A stretch of 55,723 nucleotides of DNA from Parafannyhessea sp902761955 (GTDB lineage: Bacteria; Actinomycetota; Coriobacteriia; Coriobacteriales; Atopobiaceae), in NCBI GenBank assembly GCA_902761955.1, contig CACWMM010000014.1:1-55723 (forward strand), in the 5' to 3' direction. Under the pieces are notes generated by a model. The model was not told the DNA's origin, made no database searches, and saw only the letters and a program-made list of their open reading frames with translations. Made by a program: the position numbers and the translations under genes. Shown here piece by piece: positions 55,369 to 55,723 of the stretch; the stretch's first letter is position 1; every line of letters starts with the position of its first letter.

Positions 55369-55723
55369 CGAAACAATCTAGGTATCTTATATTCTTAATT
55401 TGCTAAGTTTAATTGTGCTCTCTTCAAGTAGAGTGGCTCTCTGCTCTCAATGAATACATACGCAGATGTCGTTAGACTCAGGGTGAGGCTAGGATTGCTG
55501 GGGAGGATGTGCGCAACTAAAGCCATGGCAACTGATAGCTCCCTTGTAGTCACTAGACATATGAGGATTTGCATTTTCCCAGCTCAACGCTGTCGCTCTT
55601 CGCTCAGAATCGTCACTCTTGGCTCGATGACGTACAGTTTCTTTCGCACTTTTGAAAACCGGATAGCCGCATAAAGAGGCATGGCCCCGTCTCGGTACGA
55701 TTGGAAGCGACCAAGCAAACCAA
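55369..55723. other. AT-rich end of window, no gene supported
   Basis: A 74-codon frame (55450-55674) has no ribosome binding site and no family likeness. GAATCGTCACTCT (55607-55619) is the inverse of a stretch at 49014-49026. GAAAACCGG occurs here (near 55652) and twice elsewhere in the island. Neither is strong enough to call an attachment site. The promoter of the interrupted - strand gene should lie here, but I cannot place it. Confidence 0.4.

Noticed and set aside
49014..55619. 13-base inverted pair (AGAGTGACGATTC at 49014-49026, inverse at 55607-55619) as possible island end repeats
   Set aside because: In about 7 kb a 13-base match has a fair probability by chance, and no integrase or matching direct repeat of the guaA 3' end was found.
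55450..55674. 74-codon frame at the window end
   Set aside because: No ribosome binding site and no family likeness; composition does not resemble a coding frame.

Overview
The window looks like a chromosome segment of a high-GC Coriobacteriia actinobacterium, most likely an Atopobiaceae member such as Olsenella or a relative. This rests on GC-rich third positions, family-typical gene content (reversed SARP-type regulator, high-molecular-weight rubredoxin, multi-cluster ferredoxin protein, paired LytR-CpsA-Psr proteins) and gene order; no database search was possible. Positions 518-48588 are compact housekeeping sequence, almost all on the + strand. From 48589 to the end the sequence is AT-richer and carries defence-type genes, most of them broken, plus an IS21-family element. 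This looks like an accessory island lying directly 3' of guaA.

Layout. (1) 1-3514: AT-rich leader and a large ATPase/SARP regulator. (2) 3660-15595: protein export, translation and division: secA, prfB, yitT-like, ftsE, ftsX, rnr, a TPR protein, smpB (broken), a flavin reductase-rubredoxin, and tmRNA. (3) 15699-18422: patatin-like hydrolase and hybrid-cluster protein (3' end broken). (4) 18626-19465: rplM-rpsI. (5) 19594-30045: cell-wall precursor and repair genes (glmM, glmS, acpS, nnrD, alr, udg), then the t6A37 tRNA-modification genes tsaE and a tsaB-rimI-tsaD triple fusion. (6) 30325-38604: amino-acid ABC transporter, M20 peptidase, YtcJ-like amidohydrolase and NAD synthetase, read as a nitrogen/amino-acid salvage cluster. 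(7) 38872-43404: groES-groEL, a four-cluster ferredoxin-like protein, ychF. (8) 43541-46719 (- strand): two LCP cell-wall ligases, divergent from guaA (46999-48588). (9) 48589-55723: repeat-rich spacer, an AlbA/Schlafen-type regulator with an operator array, a frameshifted HEPN-motif gene, and a second HEPN-motif gene split by an IS21 element.

Most notable: RF2 carries Ser-Pro-Thr where the canonical stop-recognition motif is Ser-Pro-Phe, and 24 of 35 chromosomal genes checked here end in TAG, against expectation for a GC-rich genome. smpB and hcp each lack a short internal segment with a net frame change. A GGCGAGAAG motif recurs in intergenic gaps. The guaA-adjacent island contains two disabled genes with RX4H (HEPN) motifs.

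The tmRNA/SmpB rescue pair sits beside RF2 and RNase R, so four players in translation termination, ribosome rescue and rescue-linked mRNA decay lie within about 9 kb. TsaE and the TsaB-RimI-TsaD fusion cover most of the t6A machinery in one operon. Long reading frames opposite secA, rnr, glmS and similar genes are by-products of GC-rich codon positions and are not annotated.
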